A stretch of 64,000 nucleotides of DNA from Aequorivita lipolytica (GCF_007997135.1 NZ_VORU01000003.1:1-64000), one strand, 5' to 3'. Positions 51,950 to 61,564 are shown, numbered from the stretch's first letter. Made by a program: numbers and translations. The notes: generated by a model from the letters alone, not told the origin.

Positions 51950-53811
51950 GAAAAATTGTACTTATAGCTTTAGTTTTGTTAAGCGGTTTACTTTTTACCG
52001 CTAGGCTTTTCTATTTGCAGGTTTATGATGCTTCGTCAGATTCGCTTCAGCAGAACAGCGCAATTAAGGTAATGTATGATTATCCGCAACGCGGATATAT
52101 GTTTGATAGAAATATGAAGCTTTTGGTTTCCAACCAACCATCTTATGACGTTATGGTTGTTCCGAAGGACGTAAAACCTCTGGACACTTTAGAGTTTTGT
52201 GGGTTACTAAAAATTACCAAAGAAGAGTTTAAAGAAATTCTGCGAAAAGCGAAGGTATATTCGCCAAGATTGCCTTCAGTTGTGCTTCCACAGTTGAACA
52301 AAGCTGATTACGCTTCCCTTTCCGAAAAAATGCATAAGTACGAAGGTTTCTACATTCAGCGCCGTTCCCTTCGCGAATATCAAGTAGACCATTCAGCCAA
52401 CGTAATGGGCTATATTGCTGAGGTTAACAATGCTATTATTGAAAAAAACCCATATTACCAAATGGGGGAACTTATTGGTACGGCTGGTGTAGAAAAGGAA
52501 TATGAAGAAGTGTTGCGCGGGGTAAAAGGTGTGAAATATATTCAGAAAGATCGTTTCAACAGAGACATAGGGCCTTATAAAGAAGGAATTTTTGATACTT
52601 TGCCCGAACGTGGACACGATGTACAGCTTACTATTGATGCGGTGCTTCAAAAATATGGCGAGGAATTAATGGTCCATAAACGTGGCGGTGTTGTGGCAAT
52701 TGAACCAGCTACGGGAGAAATTCTTGCCTTGGTAACTGCGCCAAGTTATGATCCGTCTTTATTGGTGGGCCGCGATCGTTCAAAGAATTTCACAAAACTG
52801 TGGTATGATACTATTGGCAAACCATTGTATGACCGTGTTCTGATGGGAGAATATCCTCCGGGTTCTCCTTTTAAAACCTTAACGGCGCTGATTGGTCTTC
52901 ATGAGAATGTGGTTGATACATTAGACACTTTTGCTTGCTATCACGGTTACAGATATGGAAACCGAACTTTGGGTTGCCACTCCCACCCTAGCCCACTGGC
53001 AATGGTTAGTGGAATCGCAAACAGCTGTAATGCTTATTTTTGTAATGTTTATAAACGGATTATTGATAAATATCCAAATCCGCGGGAGGGAATAGACCAT
53101 TGGAGAGAGGGGCTTTTAAGCTTCGGTTTGGGGGATTTTTTAGGGTACGATCTTCCAAGTGGCAAAAGAGGTAATATTCCGACTTCAAAATATTACAATA
53201 AAATACATGACTTTCCTGCTCACAACTGGTCTTCATTAGCAACAATCTCTAACGCTATCGGCCAAGGTGAAGTTTTACTCACCCCGATTCAAATGGCAAA
53301 CTTTACTGCTGCCATTGCAAACAGAGGTTATTACTACACACCCCACGTTATTAAAAACGTTATTGGCCCCGACACAATTCCTAATAAATTTAAGGAGAAA
53401 CATTACACAACCGTTGAACCCGAAAATTTTAAACCTGTGGTAGAGGGCATGTTCCAAGTGTATCAACGCGGAACAGCATCTTCAATACAAATTCCAGGAA
53501 TAGAAGTATGCGGAAAAACTGGAACTGCTGAGAACTTTACTAAAATTGACGGTAAACGAGTTCAACTTACGGATCACTCTATTTTTATAGCTTTTGCCCC
53601 CAAAGACAACCCAAAAATTGCGATTGCTGTTTTTGTCGAAAACGGTTATTGGGGTTCGCGTTGGGCGGGACGTATTGCAGGACTTATGATTGAAAAATAC
53701 CTGAAAGGCGAAATAACCCGAACAGATATGGAAAAATATGTGCTGGAAGGAAGCTTGGAAGCAGAATATGCCAAACCCTACAGCGGACAACCTTTTTCAA
53801 TTAACCGATAA
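51946..53811 (+). CDS. mrdA: Penicillin-binding protein 2 (elongasome transpeptidase)
   Basis: A 621-residue class B PBP that cross-links peptidoglycan in lateral wall growth. One N-terminal helix (IVLIALVLLSGLLFTARLFYL), a pedestal domain starting AIKVMYDYPQRGYMFDRN, and a transpeptidase domain with SxxK in EYPPGSPFKTLTAL, SxN in IANSCNAYFCN, and KTG in VCGKTGTAENF. All three active-site motifs are intact. Overlaps mreD by 4 and rodA by 1 base. Confidence 0.96.
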   Translation: MRKIVLIALVLLSGLLFTARLFYLQVYDASSDSLQQNSAIKVMYDYPQRGYMFDRNMKLLVSNQPSYDVMVVPKDVKPLDTLEFCGLLKITKEEFKEILRKAKVYSPRLPSVVLPQLNKADYASLSEKMHKYEGFYIQRRSLREYQVDHSANVMGYIAEVNNAIIEKNPYYQMGELIGTAGVEKEYEEVLRGVKGVKYIQKDRFNRDIGPYKEGIFDTLPERGHDVQLTIDAVLQKYGEELMVHKRGGVVAIEPATGEILALVTAPSYDPSLLVGRDRSKNFTKLWYDTIGKPLYDRVLMGEYPPGSPFKTLTALIGLHENVVDTLDTFACYHGYRYGNRTLGCHSHPSPLAMVSGIANSCNAYFCNVYKRIIDKYPNPREGIDHWREGLLSFGLGDFLGYDLPSGKRGNIPTSKYYNKIHDFPAHNWSSLATISNAIGQGEVLLTPIQMANFTAAIANRGYYYTPHVIKNVIGPDTIPNKFKEKHYTTVEPENFKPVVEGMFQVYQRGTASSIQIPGIEVCGKTGTAENFTKIDGKRVQLTDHSIFIAFAPKDNPKIAIAVFVENGYWGSRWAGRIAGLMIEKYLKGEITRTDMEKYVLEGSLEAEYAKPYSGQPFSINR

Positions 53812-55067
53812 TGGCAGGGAGCAAAACATTTGTAAAGTTTGATTGGCTGCTTATCTTTATGTTCATCGCATTGGTAACCATGGGGTGGATCAATATCTAT
53901 TCTGCATCATTGAGCGATACCGCCAAAGGATTTTGGGATTTTGACCAAATTTATGGCAAGCAGATGATTTGGATAGGTTTGAGTGTTATTATCATCATTT
54001 TTGTGTTGGCAGTAGAGTCTAAGTTCTATGAACGTTTTGCCAGCGTTATTTATATCATTTCATTGCTAACCCTTTTGGGGCTATTTGTCTTCGGAAAAAC
54101 CATTGCTGGATCAACCTCTTGGTATGATTTCGGCGGGATTAGCATACAACCCAGCGAATTTGCAAAAGCCACAACGGCTTTAGCACTCGCCAAATATGTG
54201 AGTGATATCCAAACCAATATGCAAGATTTTAAGAACCAAATAGGAGCTTTTATAATCTTAGTCCTACCGGCAATTTTGATCATTCTTCAGCCCGACCCTG
54301 GGAGTGCGTTAATCTATGCGGCTTTTGTATTCCCTCTTTACAGAGAAGGACTTCACGGGGTATATTTGCTATTCGGTTTATTTGCAGTTATGTTATTTGT
54401 TTCCACACTTGCCTTTGGCGCAGTTTGGGTCGCAATAGGCGTCGCTCTATTGGCTGGACTCCTTTTTTATAGGAACAGAAAAAAGCGCCCCAAAATTCTT
54501 AAATATGTTTTTATAGTTATAGGCTGCATCGCTTTTGCCTTTTCAGTAAGTTATATTTTCAACAATGTTTTTAAGCAGCACCATCGTGATCGTTTCAACA
54601 TTGTATTAGGCAAGGAAGTTGATTCTCGCGGTATAGGTTACAACACAAATCAAAGTGAAATTGCAATAAGTAATGGTGGGTGGCTAGGCAAGGGATGGAC
54701 GCAGGGTACTCAGACCAAGGGAAATTTTGTTCCCGAACAGCACACGGATTATATTTTCAGTACCGTCGGCGAAGAATGGGGCTTTGTGGGAAGTATGATT
54801 GTAGTTTTATTGTTCGTGGGACTGATACTTCGAATAATCTTCAAAGCCGAAAAACAAAAATCTCAATTCGGAAGGGTTTATGGTTATAGTGTGGCGGCAA
54901 TATTATTTTTTCACTTTTTTGTGAATATAGGGATGGTTTCTGGAATTTTCCCCACGGTTGGAATTCCACTTCCCTTCTTTAGTTACGGAGGTTCAGCACT
55001 CTGGGGATTTACTATTTTACTCTTTATTTTTGTGAAATTAGACGGTTCTAATTACCACTACGCATAA
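53811..55067 (+). CDS. rodA: Rod shape-determining peptidoglycan glycosyltransferase RodA
   Basis: A 418-residue SEDS-family polymerase with about ten transmembrane helices that joins lipid II into glycan strands together with PBP2. Motifs: IQPSEFAKATTALALAKY, LQPDPGSALIYAAF, VPEQHTDYIFSTVGEEWGFVGS, and GIPLPFFSYGGSALWGF. It is the last gene of the operon, ATG overlapping the mrdA stop by one base; a hexamer repeat follows. Confidence 0.96.
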   Translation: MAGSKTFVKFDWLLIFMFIALVTMGWINIYSASLSDTAKGFWDFDQIYGKQMIWIGLSVIIIIFVLAVESKFYERFASVIYIISLLTLLGLFVFGKTIAGSTSWYDFGGISIQPSEFAKATTALALAKYVSDIQTNMQDFKNQIGAFIILVLPAILIILQPDPGSALIYAAFVFPLYREGLHGVYLLFGLFAVMLFVSTLAFGAVWVAIGVALLAGLLFYRNRKKRPKILKYVFIVIGCIAFAFSVSYIFNNVFKQHHRDRFNIVLGKEVDSRGIGYNTNQSEIAISNGGWLGKGWTQGTQTKGNFVPEQHTDYIFSTVGEEWGFVGSMIVVLLFVGLILRIIFKAEKQKSQFGRVYGYSVAAILFFHFFVNIGMVSGIFPTVGIPLPFFSYGGSALWGFTILLFIFVKLDGSNYHYA

Positions 55068-55073
55068 GAAATC

Positions 55074-55109
55074 GAAGTTGAAGTTGAAGTTGAAGTTGAA
55101 GTTGAAGTT
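55074..55109. repeat. Hexanucleotide tandem repeat, six copies
   Basis: Six perfect copies of GAAGTT, six bases after the rodA stop and in the gap before the convergent nuclease gene. Read from the rodA frame it would encode an EV repeat if the stop were lost. Confidence 0.92.
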
Positions 55110-55151
55110 GAAATAAAATATTACTGCAAACTGCAACTGAAAAATGCAAAC

Positions 55152-55967
55152 TTATTTCTTCCCCCAAGCTTTTAAATCAACCATTTGCTCCAAATTAGTT
55201 TCAACTGAATCTGGTAAATTCGGAAAAAAATCGATTCCGGTTTTAGCTTCTATTTCATTAATGGAAATTGCATAATTATAAAAAGATTCGCTTGAGGATT
55301 TATTAGGAATTAAAAAAGCAATCGCTTTATAATTACCTTCAGAAGCATCCACTACTATTTTGTAAAATTCATTCGGAACCGAAACATTCTCATCGCCAAT
55401 AGTTTTCATATTTCCTTTTAAGACACCTCCTGTAACAACATAAACTCCGTCATATTTTTCTGCCCAAAAGCGAACTTTTTGTTCCAAACGGTTCCAGATT
55501 CCAGCATTAAAATCGTGATTCTGCGGACTGATGTTGCTCGTCAAAAAAGTTTCGTTGTAAGCTTCAAAAGAAAATCTTCTGTCACCGGCCGGACAAAGAT
55601 GTCCGCGGTCATAACCCGAGTTTTTATAGTTGCGCCAATCTGCTGAATATGTTTTGACGCTTCGATCTTCAATGAAATATGGACGTTCAAATTCATTTTT
55701 AGCGAGATCATTCCTGTTTAGTTCATATGCAACCCACTCTGCCTGTTCATCCTTTTCGGAATATGAAAGTGTGAAGAAGTTATGCTTTACAATAGCTCCG
55801 GTGGTTGAAGCGGGAAGAAAGGAGTCGTTAAATTCCTCGGAATTTCGCTGTGCTGTACTTGAAGAATTTTCAACCGAATTTGTATCCTTTTCAAAAAAAT
55901 CATCTGCATAATACAATGCAACGGTTACTATAATAATTACTAAGGGGTATATGTATTTTCTATTCAT
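55152..55967 (-). CDS. Secreted DNA/RNA non-specific endonuclease
   Basis: A 271-residue nuclease of the Serratia NucA/beta-beta-alpha-metal type. N-terminal membrane anchor or signal (YIYPLVIIIVTVALYYA), a polar linker, then the active site YDRGHLCPAGDRR (catalytic H in DRGH) and the Mg-binding asparagine in FLTSNISPQNHDFNAGIWNRLE. It probably degrades extracellular or periplasmic nucleic acid. It lies 11 bases after the OppC-like gene on the same strand. Confidence 0.9.
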   Translation of the reverse strand: MNRKYIYPLVIIIVTVALYYADDFFEKDTNSVENSSSTAQRNSEEFNDSFLPASTTGAIVKHNFFTLSYSEKDEQAEWVAYELNRNDLAKNEFERPYFIEDRSVKTYSADWRNYKNSGYDRGHLCPAGDRRFSFEAYNETFLTSNISPQNHDFNAGIWNRLEQKVRFWAEKYDGVYVVTGGVLKGNMKTIGDENVSVPNEFYKIVVDASEGNYKAIAFLIPNKSSSESFYNYAISINEIEAKTGIDFFPNLPDSVETNLEQMVDLKAWGKK

Positions 55968-55978
55968 TTTAGGTTTAT

Positions 55979-57085
55979 TTACTCGTTCCGCACATCCATC
56001 GCGTCGCGCAGTGCATTTCCTATTAACATAAAAGCAGTAACAAGACTCATAATTGCCAATCCGGGAATTAGGGCAAGATAGGGTTTCCCTAAAATAATGT
56101 AGGCATAGTGGTCTTTTATAATTCCACCCCAGCTGGGCATTGGAGGTTGTGCCCCTATTCCCAAGAAGGATAGCCCGCTCTCAATAAGTATTGCTCCCGC
56201 AAAATTAGCAGCAGAAATTATAATAACTGGAGCCATACTATTTGGCAAAATATGCTTTACAATTATTCTGAAATCATTAAAACCTAAAGCCCGAGCAGCC
56301 GTAACGTATTGCATCTGCTTAACGCCCATAACCTGCCCGCGGACTACACGGGCAACTTCTACCCACATCGTTAACCCAACGGCTATAAAAACCTGCCAAA
56401 ATCCTTTTCCGAGTGCCAAAGTGATTGCAATTACAAGCAACAAAGTTGGAATGGACCAAGTAACATTGATGAGCCACATTATTGCAGCATCCACTTTCCC
56501 GCCGAAATAACCTGCTATCGCTCCCAATGTAACTCCAATAACCAAAGAAATAAAAACCGCCACAAACCCAATAGCCAACGAAATACGAATACCGATTAGC
56601 ATTCTACTTAATAGGTCTCGGCCGTATTTATCGGTTCCGAGAATGAATTCTTTTTCTGAAATATATTTTTGGGAAATCTCCTTTACCGAAGCAGCATTGG
56701 GAAATAATGAAAGCACATATTCCTTTTGAAGTCCATCTGTTCCATCCACTGTGTATTCGGTAATTTCGATAGAATTTTCCTTTAAGGTATATTTGGAAAC
56801 CGGAATCTCAGTATCGGCATTTTTCTTTCCGAAAAAGAAAACCGAAATCGGGTTCTGTGGTTCCAGCGCAACGGGAATGGTTAGCATTTTTACTGAGAAA
56901 CCTGGGTTTTTGGAATGAATGGAAAGATGCATTTGGTTGGCATTTTGCGAATTATCTGGCGCCAAAGCATACGCAAAAATCGCAATCAAAACACATAGCA
57001 TTAAAAAACCCAAACTGAAAACGCCCCAAAAGTTTTTTTTAAACTTTTGGAGCGCTATTCTGGTTAATGAAGTGGTGTTTTTCAC
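55979..57085 (-). CDS. Orphan OppC/DppC-like ABC permease
   Basis: A 368-residue permease of the peptide/nickel transporter family. One N-terminal helix (VFSLGFLMLCVLIAIFAYALA), then an unusually long extracytoplasmic segment (about residues 45-145) rich in K, E and S, then DKYGRDLLSRMLIGIRISL, which opens the conserved C-terminal permease domain with five helices and the EAA-type loop ARALGFNDFRIIVKHILPNSMAPV. Partner genes (OppB, OppD/F, binding protein) are absent. It is transcribed with the protease and nuclease genes. Confidence 0.88.
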   Translation of the reverse strand: MKNTTSLTRIALQKFKKNFWGVFSLGFLMLCVLIAIFAYALAPDNSQNANQMHLSIHSKNPGFSVKMLTIPVALEPQNPISVFFFGKKNADTEIPVSKYTLKENSIEITEYTVDGTDGLQKEYVLSLFPNAASVKEISQKYISEKEFILGTDKYGRDLLSRMLIGIRISLAIGFVAVFISLVIGVTLGAIAGYFGGKVDAAIMWLINVTWSIPTLLLVIAITLALGKGFWQVFIAVGLTMWVEVARVVRGQVMGVKQMQYVTAARALGFNDFRIIVKHILPNSMAPVIIISAANFAGAILIESGLSFLGIGAQPPMPSWGGIIKDHYAYIILGKPYLALIPGLAIMSLVTAFMLIGNALRDAMDVRNE

Positions 57086-57147
57086 ACTTCAAATTTAGTA
57101 AAAATTAGCTTGTTCTATTCAGAAACGGGCATTCGGTTTACGCAATA

Positions 57148-59361
57148 TTATTTTTTAATATCTGCTACTTTCCCTGCCTTAATATTATTTAGTTTTAAAT
57201 CTTCCAATACATTCACTGCTTCTTCAACATACATATCCTTACTTAGATTTTTGTGCCATCTTTTGCGCTTTTCAGAAAGGGTTGTATCCTTTTTCATAAG
57301 TGCGGTTTCATAGGGCAGTGACTCAAAATTGAGTTTATTGTCGTATTTATCAATAGCATCAAATCTCTTAGTTTCTTCTTTGCGTTCTTCGATCTCGGCG
57401 GTGTAGGTGTCAAAATTTAAATTGACTTCTTTCTCATCCCTTCGAGCCTTAATCCATCGGGCGTCTTCATCAATCAATTTTAATTGCTCGTTTTGTAACA
57501 AACGCGCTTTACTTTTCTCAATTGTTTCATCATAACCTATATAACCATCCCAAATATCATATTTTGCAGCATCAATTTTATCGTAAGGCAATGGATTGTC
57601 ATAATCTCTTTCACCCACATCAATATAGCTGTAGCGATCTGGCATTACCACATCACTTTTTACGCCTTCCAACTGGGTGGAACCACCATTGACGCGGTAG
57701 AATTTTTGTGAGGTAATTTTCAACGCACCCAAATCGCCCAAATCATTTTTGCGAAGCCATTGGTTTAGGTCAATTACGTTTTGAACGGTACCCTTTCCGT
57801 AGGTTTGTTTGCTTCCCAAAATAATAGCTCGTTTGTAATCTTGCATAGCCGCAGCTAAAATTTCAGAAGCTGAAGCGGATAATTCATTTACTAAAATTAC
57901 TAAAGGACCGTCCCAAATAATTTCACTGTCATTATCTTCTAACACTTCTTTATTTCCATTGGAAGCAACCTGCACAACAGGTCCTTTTTTGATAAAAAGT
58001 CCGGCAATATCTACAGCTGTTCTCAAAGACCCTCCACCATTATCACGAAGATCCAAAACAAGACCTTCCATTCCTTCTTCTTTCAAACGGATAATTTCTT
58101 TTTTAACATCTGTAGCGGCGTTACGTTCTTTATAGTTTTCCATATCGAAGTAAAACTGCGGCAGATTGATAAGTCCGAATTTACGGTCTCCTTTGTCAAT
58201 TAACGACGATTTTGCATAGGTTTCTTCAAGCTCCACAACGTCGCGCGTTATAACTTTATCAGAAATAGTTCCGTCTACATTTTTAATGGTCAAGGTTACT
58301 TTAGTCCCCTTTGGGCCTTTTATAAGTTTCACCGCATCGTCAATACGCATACCAACTATGCTAACAGCATCCTTTTCCTCATCTTGCTTGACTTTTAAAA
58401 TAGCATCACCAACTTCTATTTTTTCACTTCTCCAAGCTGGTCCGCCACTAATAATTTCAATAACAGTGATGTAATCATTCTTCTTTTGAAGTCTGGCGCC
58501 TATACCTTCCAATTTTCCAGACATTCTAAGGTCAAAGCGATCCTTATCTTGCGGAGCGAAATAATTGGTATGTGGATCAAATTCTTCAACAATTGTATTC
58601 AAGTAGATTGCAAAATAATCTTTGCGCTCTAAATCTTTTGTAAAATCGAAATATTCGTCCAACGAGCTTTTAGTAGTTTCTCTAGCGTTCTTTTCAAGTT
58701 CTGTTTTAGATTTAACTGTAAACGGTTCTTCGTTTGTAGTTTTTGGTTTTTCTAAAGATTCGGGTAAATCCATTTCATCTTCTTCGGTATCCTTCATTTC
58801 TTCAGTAGAGGCTATCCCTTTCTCTCTATTATTTTGGTTTTCCACCAAGTCATAATACCCAGCCAGCGTTGAAAATTTCAGTTGCTGCTTCCAACGTTCT
58901 TTTAATTCTTTTTTAGAAGTGGCATAAGCAAGGTTATCATAATCTACATTGATCGTCTCCTGTTGGGTAAAATCGAACGGTTCACTTAAAACCTCAGGAT
59001 ATATCTTCTTTACATTTTCCATTCGCTCATTGAAACGGCTATAAACCAAATCAAAAAATGACAGATCCTTATTTTTTATCTGATCATCTATTTCAGTTTT
59101 ATATTTGCTGAATTCAGCAATATCTGATGCCAGAAAATATCTCTTTAAAGGATCCAGTCCTTTTATGAAATCTTCATAGACACCAGCAGAAAATTCATCG
59201 TTAATATCTTTAGGGTCATAATGCCCTTTTTGAAGTACATAGGTTATAAGGTCTAAAAGCAGCTTATCCTTATCGGGATCGTCAAACTCCTTTGTAGTAA
59301 AACTACAGGAAGCTACAGAAACGAAAACCGCCAAAAACAAAACTTTAAAATTCTTCTTCAT
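57148..59361 (-). CDS. prc: C-terminal processing peptidase (Prc/Tsp, S41)
   Basis: A 737-residue periplasmic lipoprotein protease. Start at 59361 gives MKKNFKVLFLAVFVSVASC (lipobox); an ATG nine bases upstream is possible. Order: N-terminal helical domain, PDZ (about residues 245-335, IGARLQKKNDYITVIEIISGGPAWRS), S41 catalytic domain with GLVLDLRDNGGG, the serine in VNELSASASEILAAAM and lysine in TYGKGTVQ, and a C-terminal helical extension (DUF3340 type). It degrades or trims periplasmic and membrane proteins. Confidence 0.93.
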   Translation of the reverse strand: MKKNFKVLFLAVFVSVASCSFTTKEFDDPDKDKLLLDLITYVLQKGHYDPKDINDEFSAGVYEDFIKGLDPLKRYFLASDIAEFSKYKTEIDDQIKNKDLSFFDLVYSRFNERMENVKKIYPEVLSEPFDFTQQETINVDYDNLAYATSKKELKERWKQQLKFSTLAGYYDLVENQNNREKGIASTEEMKDTEEDEMDLPESLEKPKTTNEEPFTVKSKTELEKNARETTKSSLDEYFDFTKDLERKDYFAIYLNTIVEEFDPHTNYFAPQDKDRFDLRMSGKLEGIGARLQKKNDYITVIEIISGGPAWRSEKIEVGDAILKVKQDEEKDAVSIVGMRIDDAVKLIKGPKGTKVTLTIKNVDGTISDKVITRDVVELEETYAKSSLIDKGDRKFGLINLPQFYFDMENYKERNAATDVKKEIIRLKEEGMEGLVLDLRDNGGGSLRTAVDIAGLFIKKGPVVQVASNGNKEVLEDNDSEIIWDGPLVILVNELSASASEILAAAMQDYKRAIILGSKQTYGKGTVQNVIDLNQWLRKNDLGDLGALKITSQKFYRVNGGSTQLEGVKSDVVMPDRYSYIDVGERDYDNPLPYDKIDAAKYDIWDGYIGYDETIEKSKARLLQNEQLKLIDEDARWIKARRDEKEVNLNFDTYTAEIEERKEETKRFDAIDKYDNKLNFESLPYETALMKKDTTLSEKRKRWHKNLSKDMYVEEAVNVLEDLKLNNIKAGKVADIKK

Positions 59362-59497
59362 TATCCGCATAGTAGTGGTATTATTTTATGAGTGCCTAAA
59401 TTATATAAAAAACTGTGCCATTAATAGATCTCGATACTAATTTTTTGTTAAACAGTTTTATTCAATTCTGAATTGAGAATTCCAATCTATATGGCTC

Positions 59498-59526
59498 TTG
59501 GAAGAAGATTTTAAAATGTATTTTTG
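59498..59526 (+). promoter_or_regulatory. -33/-7 promoter of surE
   Basis: TTG at 59498-59500, 18-base spacer, TATTTTTG at 59519-59526. It places the transcription start near 59533 and rules out the in-frame ATG at 59524 as the surE start. Confidence 0.6.
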
Positions 59527-59550
59527 TTTCTTCAAAATTCAACAATATTC

Positions 59551-60327
59551 ATGACAAAGAAAAGACCGCTAATATTAGTAACCAATGATGATGGCATCAA
59601 CGCGCCAGGCATCAGAACATTAATTGAAGTTATGAATACGCTGGGCGATGTAATGGTTGTAGCTCCAGACTCGCCACAAAGTGGAATGGGCCACGCCATA
59701 ACTATTAACGACACCTTGTACTGTAATAGTATAAACGTAATTAACGGGGACCCCCAAAAAGAATACAGTTGCAGCGGAACGCCCGTGGATTGTGTAAAAA
59801 TAGCGGTAAACGAAATCTTAAAACGGAAACCAGATCTTTGCGTGAGCGGTATTAATCACGGAAGCAATTCATCTATAAATGTAATTTACAGCGGCACGAT
59901 GAGCGCCGCCGTAGAAGCGGGAACACAAGGCATACCGTCGATAGGTTTTTCACTTTTGGATTATTCTTTGGAAGCAGATTTTAAACCTTCAAAAAAATTC
60001 GTAAAAGCAATTGCCCAGGCAACACTTAAAAACGGTCTCCCAAAAGGCGTAGTTCTCAACGTGAATATTCCTAAACTGAAAGTCTCAGAGATAAAAGGCA
60101 TAAAAGTTTGTCGCCAAGCAAATGCCCATTGGGAAGAAAAATTTGATAAAAGGACCAATCCACTGGGACGCGATTATTATTGGCTTACCGGTGAATTTGT
60201 TAATGAAGATAAAGGCGAGGATACTGATGAATGGGCGCTTCACAATGGCTTTGTCTCCGTAGTTCCCGTACAGTTTGACTTAACGGCACATCACGCTATG
60301 AAAGAATTGAACACTTGGGATTTTTAA
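59551..60327 (+). CDS. surE: 5'/3'-nucleotidase SurE
   Basis: A 258-residue metal-dependent nucleoside-monophosphate phosphatase with stationary-phase roles. Start at 59551 (MTKKRPLILVTNDDGI). Motifs: VTNDDGINAPGI (metal site), APDSPQSGMGHAIT, SGINHGSNSSINVIYSGTMSAAVEA. Length is typical. Followed 22 bases later by a small membrane protein gene and then coaD. Confidence 0.95.
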   Translation: MTKKRPLILVTNDDGINAPGIRTLIEVMNTLGDVMVVAPDSPQSGMGHAITINDTLYCNSINVINGDPQKEYSCSGTPVDCVKIAVNEILKRKPDLCVSGINHGSNSSINVIYSGTMSAAVEAGTQGIPSIGFSLLDYSLEADFKPSKKFVKAIAQATLKNGLPKGVVLNVNIPKLKVSEIKGIKVCRQANAHWEEKFDKRTNPLGRDYYWLTGEFVNEDKGEDTDEWALHNGFVSVVPVQFDLTAHHAMKELNTWDF

Positions 60328-60349
60328 TTTTTAAAATGAAAAGATTTAA

Positions 60350-60637
60350 ATGAAGCCACACATTAAGGAAGTTCTAATTGGTTTAATAATTGGTTTGCTG
60401 GCAAATATGGCAGGAACCTATTTGTACATATTCTTTTTTTCAAAACTAAGTTTGGAATCAACGCTAGAAGCGGCTTTGGAAAATGATTTTCTGGGAAGTT
60501 TAATTGCTTTAGGCGCCATTTTAAACCTGATCGTTTTTTTTATACTTTTAAAAAAGAACCAATATTATAGAGCAAGAGGGGTGGTTTTGGCTACAGTTAT
60601 AGCTGCAATCGCAATTTTGATTTCGAAATTTTTCTGA
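60350..60637 (+). CDS. Small integral membrane protein, unknown function
   Basis: A 95-residue protein with three hydrophobic helices: VLIGLIIGLLANMAGTYLYIFFF, FLGSLIALGAILNLIVFFILL, and GVVLATVIAAIAILISKFF. Short basic loops (KKNQYYRAR) suggest an orientation with that loop in the cytoplasm. No motif links it to a known family; recurring position between surE and coaD is the only clue. Confidence 0.75.
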   Translation: MKPHIKEVLIGLIIGLLANMAGTYLYIFFFSKLSLESTLEAALENDFLGSLIALGAILNLIVFFILLKKNQYYRARGVVLATVIAAIAILISKFF

Positions 60638-60690
60638 AAAGAAAAGAGTTTTCCCTATAACTCATTAACTTAGTACCAAATAACTTAATA

Positions 60691-61143
60691 ATGAGACGCG
60701 CAGTTTTTCCCGGAACTTTTGACCCAATCACCCTTGGACATGTTGATATAATAAAACGTGCGCTCCCGCTGTTTGATGAACTTATAATTGCCATAGGCGT
60801 GAATGCCGATAAAAAAACAATGTTTTCATTGGAAGAGCGAATAAGCTTTATTGAAAAAACTTTTGATAGCGAAGGAAAAATTAAGGTAAAAAGCTATACC
60901 GGGCTCACGGCAAAATTTTGCATTTCTGAAGAAGCCCAGTTTATAGTTCGCGGTTTGCGAAACACTACAGACCTTAATTACGAACAGCCCATTGCACAGA
61001 CCAATTATAAGTTAACGCAAGTTGAAAGCATCTTTTTAATTTGCTCTCCTGAGGTTTCAAACATATCTTCAACCATTGTTCGGGATGTGATGCGTTATGA
61101 TGGGAATTACTCCAGCTTAGTTCCTTCCCCAGTAACACAGTAA
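60691..61143 (+). CDS. coaD: Phosphopantetheine adenylyltransferase
   Basis: A 150-residue nucleotidyltransferase for the fourth step of coenzyme A synthesis (4'-phosphopantetheine + ATP to dephospho-CoA). Motifs: RAVFPGTFDPITLGHVDII (with the T/HxGH ATP-binding site), SLEERISFIE, FIVRGLRNTTDLNYE, and SNISSTIVRDVMRYDG. Length is typical. Confidence 0.96.
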   Translation: MRRAVFPGTFDPITLGHVDIIKRALPLFDELIIAIGVNADKKTMFSLEERISFIEKTFDSEGKIKVKSYTGLTAKFCISEEAQFIVRGLRNTTDLNYEQPIAQTNYKLTQVESIFLICSPEVSNISSTIVRDVMRYDGNYSSLVPSPVTQ

Positions 61144-61163
61144 TTGTTTTTATGCAATAAAAA

Positions 61164-61189
61164 AACCCTATCAGTTTCCTGAAAGGGTT
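61164..61189. terminator. Shared terminator of coaD and rpsT
   Basis: AACCCT/AGGGTT arms plus inner CAG/CTG. The - strand side runs into TTTTTTATTG, the + side into TCTC, so it mainly ends rpsT; it lies between the two convergent genes. Confidence 0.7.
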
Positions 61190-61214
61190 CTCTAAAAATT
61201 TGTTATAAAAAGAA

Positions 61215-61466
61215 TTATAGCGCAGCTACGTGCTTAGCCAAATTCGATTTTAAATTGGAAGCCTTATTCGAATGAATAATATTTTTCTTAGCCAATTTAT
61301 CAATCATTGAAACAACAGTTGGGAACATAGTTTCTGCTTCTTTCTTGTCAGAAAGTTCTTGAAACTTCTTCATGGCGTTACGTGCAGTTTTGTGCTGGTA
61401 ACGGTTACGCAAGCGCTTTGCCTCGTTGCTTCTTATTCTCTTTAATGCTGACTTGTGATTTGCCAT
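61215..61466 (-). CDS. rpsT: 30S ribosomal protein S20
   Basis: An 83-residue 16S rRNA-binding protein: MANHKSALKRIRSNEAKRLRNR and HKTARNAMKKFQ are diagnostic, with the C-terminal SNKASNLKSNLAKHVAAL. It follows the tRNA-Glu gene on the same strand. Confidence 0.96.
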   Translation of the reverse strand: MANHKSALKRIRSNEAKRLRNRYQHKTARNAMKKFQELSDKKEAETMFPTVVSMIDKLAKKNIIHSNKASNLKSNLAKHVAAL

Positions 61467-61492
61467 TTTTGTTTTATTAAATTCTAATTTTG

Positions 61493-61564
61493 TAGTCCGT
61501 AGGGGAATCGAACCCCTGTTACCAGGATGAAAACCTGGCGTCCTAACCCCTAGACGAACGGACC
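61493..61564 (-). tRNA. tRNA-Glu (UUC anticodon)
   Basis: A 72-base cloverleaf on the - strand starting GGTCCGTTCGTCTAGGGG. Acceptor stem G1-T7 pairs with ACGGACT, the anticodon arm CCAGG-TTTTCAT-CCTGG carries TTC at positions 34-36, and the T arm is AGGGG-TTCGATT-CCCCT. The 3' CCA is not encoded. It sits between proS and rpsT. Confidence 0.95.
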
